From: Pseudoscleropodium purum
Lineage: Eukaryota; Streptophyta; Bryopsida; Hypnales; Brachytheciaceae
Direction of reading: 5' to 3'
Assembly (NCBI GenBank): GCA_963969395.1
Contig: OZ017802.1
Coordinates: 7,876,501 to 7,940,500 of the forward strand
Length of the DNA: 64,000 bases
Both the position numbers and the translations under genes were made by a program. The notes beneath the pieces were generated by a model, which was given only the letters and a program-made list of their open reading frames with translations, was not told the origin of the DNA and made no database searches. Below, one piece after another: positions 61,772 through 64,000 of this stretch. Position 1 is the first letter of the stretch. The number at the start of each line of letters is the position of its first letter.

Positions 61772-62010
61772 TAACCCCTAAAGGATCTAGTGTCTCTTTT
61801 GTAGACATTATAAGGTTTGGGCAAGTTCTTATGATCTCAATCCTTGACATGATTTTGTGAAATTTTTTTTAAGATAGAAAACACGTCAAGTTTTAGGAAA
61901 TATCATTTTTATTCCAATTGGAACTTGGAAGAAAAGATTATTCGACACCAAGCTCAAAAAAAAGTTTGGTGGGGAACACACAAAAATCACAAAAACTCAA
62001 AATGAAATTG
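61772..62010 (+). mobile_element. TTAA-bounded family, 5' fragment (copy F)
   Basis: Begins TTAACCCCTAAAGGATCTAG and follows copy B closely (GCAAGTTCTTATGATCTCAA, then AAGATAGAAAACACG, then CCAATTGGAACTTGGAAG). The similarity fades after about 62010 and no right end is present, so only the left quarter remains. Confidence 0.6.
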
Positions 62011-64000
62011 TCATCTCAAGCATGATTGTCCATTGTGCTGGGCTTTGAGATTAACTTCAATATTAGGGGTATCAAAAGTGGGCTAATTGGAGAATTTCCC
62101 CCCCAAAATTATAGATTTATGTGTAATTTCTACAATGTCTTCAAGAACCATATTCATGTATTTGACCACATGTAGAAAATTACATAGTTCAAACTATATC
62201 CTTGACAAAATATGTCAAAGTTTACTTGTAATCTTCCTTCAAACTTGACCAAATAAGAACACATTTCAAACAAAGATGTTCCAATTGATAAGACGTTACG
62301 GCAAGCATTGTTTTTGTTGAAACAAAAGTAAGCATAATACACTTATGATTTGATTATTGCAAAAAGAGCAATTGGGGGATTGATTAGTCAATTTTGCAAT
62401 CTAAAGGTGCACTCTTTATTAACTTATTGAGCTTCATGGATACAAAAGAAGGGATGTTTATTAGGATTAGCAACTACAATGTATACTTAGGATTGTATGA
62501 TATTAATGTAAGTATATTATGCACTATTAATTATAGGACATTAAGAGTGTGTATAAGATTAGGACATGTTGACATTAGAAAAAATATGAATGTAATAGTA
62601 AGAAAGAGTATGAATTAGGAAGTAACATCCCATATAGAAATAAGATAGTGTTAGTGTCTATGAAATTAGGAACTAAACTTCCTACATTTAGATTGATTTG
62701 TGACGGTATCAATGGTCAAGTGGTCTAATGTAGACATATGATTTGACTAACCATATTATAATAGATTCTTCAATGACTTCGTTAAAGAGTACCAAAGTGT
62801 TTTGGCCTATAAATATTAAAAGTCTTTTTCTGAATGTTTCTATATTTATAATATATGGTACTACTTGTTTCTATTCCTCTTACAATGTATGTAATTTAAT
62901 ACAATTAGGTGGAATAAGTTGTATGCATGAATTTATTTTTATTCATATTAGGGCATTCTTGTACCTAAAAGTAATGTTGTATTTTAGTGAACCCAAAATT
63001 CAACGTAATGGAGGGAAAAAAATATGAAAATTTGTTATGTTGTAAAGACTATGGGGCTCAAAATACATGCCATATATGGCCAAAAAAATCACTCATTCAT
63101 GTTCTATTTTTATTCCTTGCAATCCAATTTATACCAAAAATTGTATGATAGTGCTATAGTTGGATGGTCACATGTAATTGAAAAAAAAATTATCATCCTA
63201 ATCAAAATTTATGAAATATATACATTTCTTTGTTAATATGCAAATAACTATTTTTTATATAATTAAAGTAAATGTATGTCAACTACTTTAGGATTAAAGT
63301 TGAGTGTGAGTTTTTTTTGCAATAAAAATACTTTTACAATGACTCTTTTTCAAACTCAAAGTGCCTTTCTAACATAAATTAGCTCCTTCACTATAATGGC
63401 CTCTTTTTGTTTTGCTATTGCTATCAAAAAATGGTTACATTGTCGGGGGGTTTTTTACAATAGATTTCAAGGCTTGTGACACTATAACCATTTTTAAACC
63501 CATTAATAAATACTAAAATTAAATTAAAACTCTGAAAACTTGGATCTCATAAATAAGCATAATTTACCAAAAATACATTGTTGTCTTTCATCCCAAGTGA
63601 ACCAAATTTTTCTTAGCCAAATCATAAATAAAGTGGTGAGTGTTGTCTTTTAACACAATTATGATTGCAAATTTACAAATGCATATCAAAGAATATATGA
63701 CATTGTTGATGTAGCAACATCACAACATCTAATAATAGTTTGCAATTCAAACAACCTTTACAACTTTCTTGGATCAAATTAAGTGTACCTCCAAGATTTA
63801 TATTGAAAATTGACAAGATAGCTTTCACATTACTACATCACAAACATTTGTCATTCCAAGTCATGTAGAAAAAGGATCATATGCTTGAAGAAGTTTGAAA
63901 CCAACTCCTTTCTAACTTTGTATTTACAACATACAAACAATAGGATTTCAAATGTGAGCCCTAAGTAATAAGGCGCAAAGATAGAGCTCCTATAACACCA
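62011..64000. other. AT-rich spacer to the window end
   Basis: No gene, RNA gene or clear repeat recognised. Short frames at 62394-63236 read mainly Ile/Tyr/Phe/Lys-rich peptides expected of AT-rich DNA. Confidence 0.4.

Overview
The window is nuclear DNA from a land plant, or possibly a close streptophyte relative. The genes carry short spliceosomal introns with GT-AG ends. The two best-preserved proteins are plant-type: DDB1, and a membrane-anchored START-domain protein with the architecture seen in Arabidopsis. About 90% of the window is AT-rich and non-coding. The spelling of DDB1 and the unusual transposon content lean towards a non-flowering lineage (bryophyte, lycophyte or fern), but the species cannot be fixed from the sequence.

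Layout. (1) 1-3556 (+): the C-terminal two thirds of DDB1, seven exons. (2) 3.6-12.9 kb: spacer with a decayed coding stretch near 5.3-5.9 kb, a 70-bp tandem duplication, a possible tRNA-derived SINE and two MITEs. (3) 12.9-15.4 kb (-): START-domain lipid-transfer membrane protein, six exons. (4) 15.4-32.3 kb: spacer with a LINE-like 3' remnant, several hairpin or terminal-inverted-repeat elements (one hAT-type with a perfect 8-bp target duplication), a ~30-bp minisatellite and two ~0.9-kb elements bounded by TTAA. (5) 32.3-35.3 kb (-): an unrecognised coiled-coil protein rich in SP/TP sites, four exons. (6) 39.2-40.3 kb (-): a complete two-exon dCTP pyrophosphatase (DCTPP1, MazG-like) with a TATA box. 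(7) 40.6-64 kb: transposon territory. It holds a ~1.37-kb near-perfect palindrome at 42.46-43.83 kb, more TTAA-bounded elements, and a dead piggyBac transposase gene (about 53.9-50.1 kb, -) split by a nested Tc1-like DD34E element. MITE pairs and tetranucleotide repeats lie at 58.8-60.5 kb.

The host genes are unrelated housekeeping genes: ubiquitin-ligase adaptor, lipid handling, nucleotide-pool sanitation and probably cell division. There is no operon-like organisation. The connecting theme of the accessory DNA is a piggyBac-like system: many non-autonomous copies with TTAA ends and CCCCTAAAGGAC-like termini, plus one decayed transposase gene that is a candidate relative of the source that mobilised them. 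Apart from the four genes, I found no coding region I could support with confidence.
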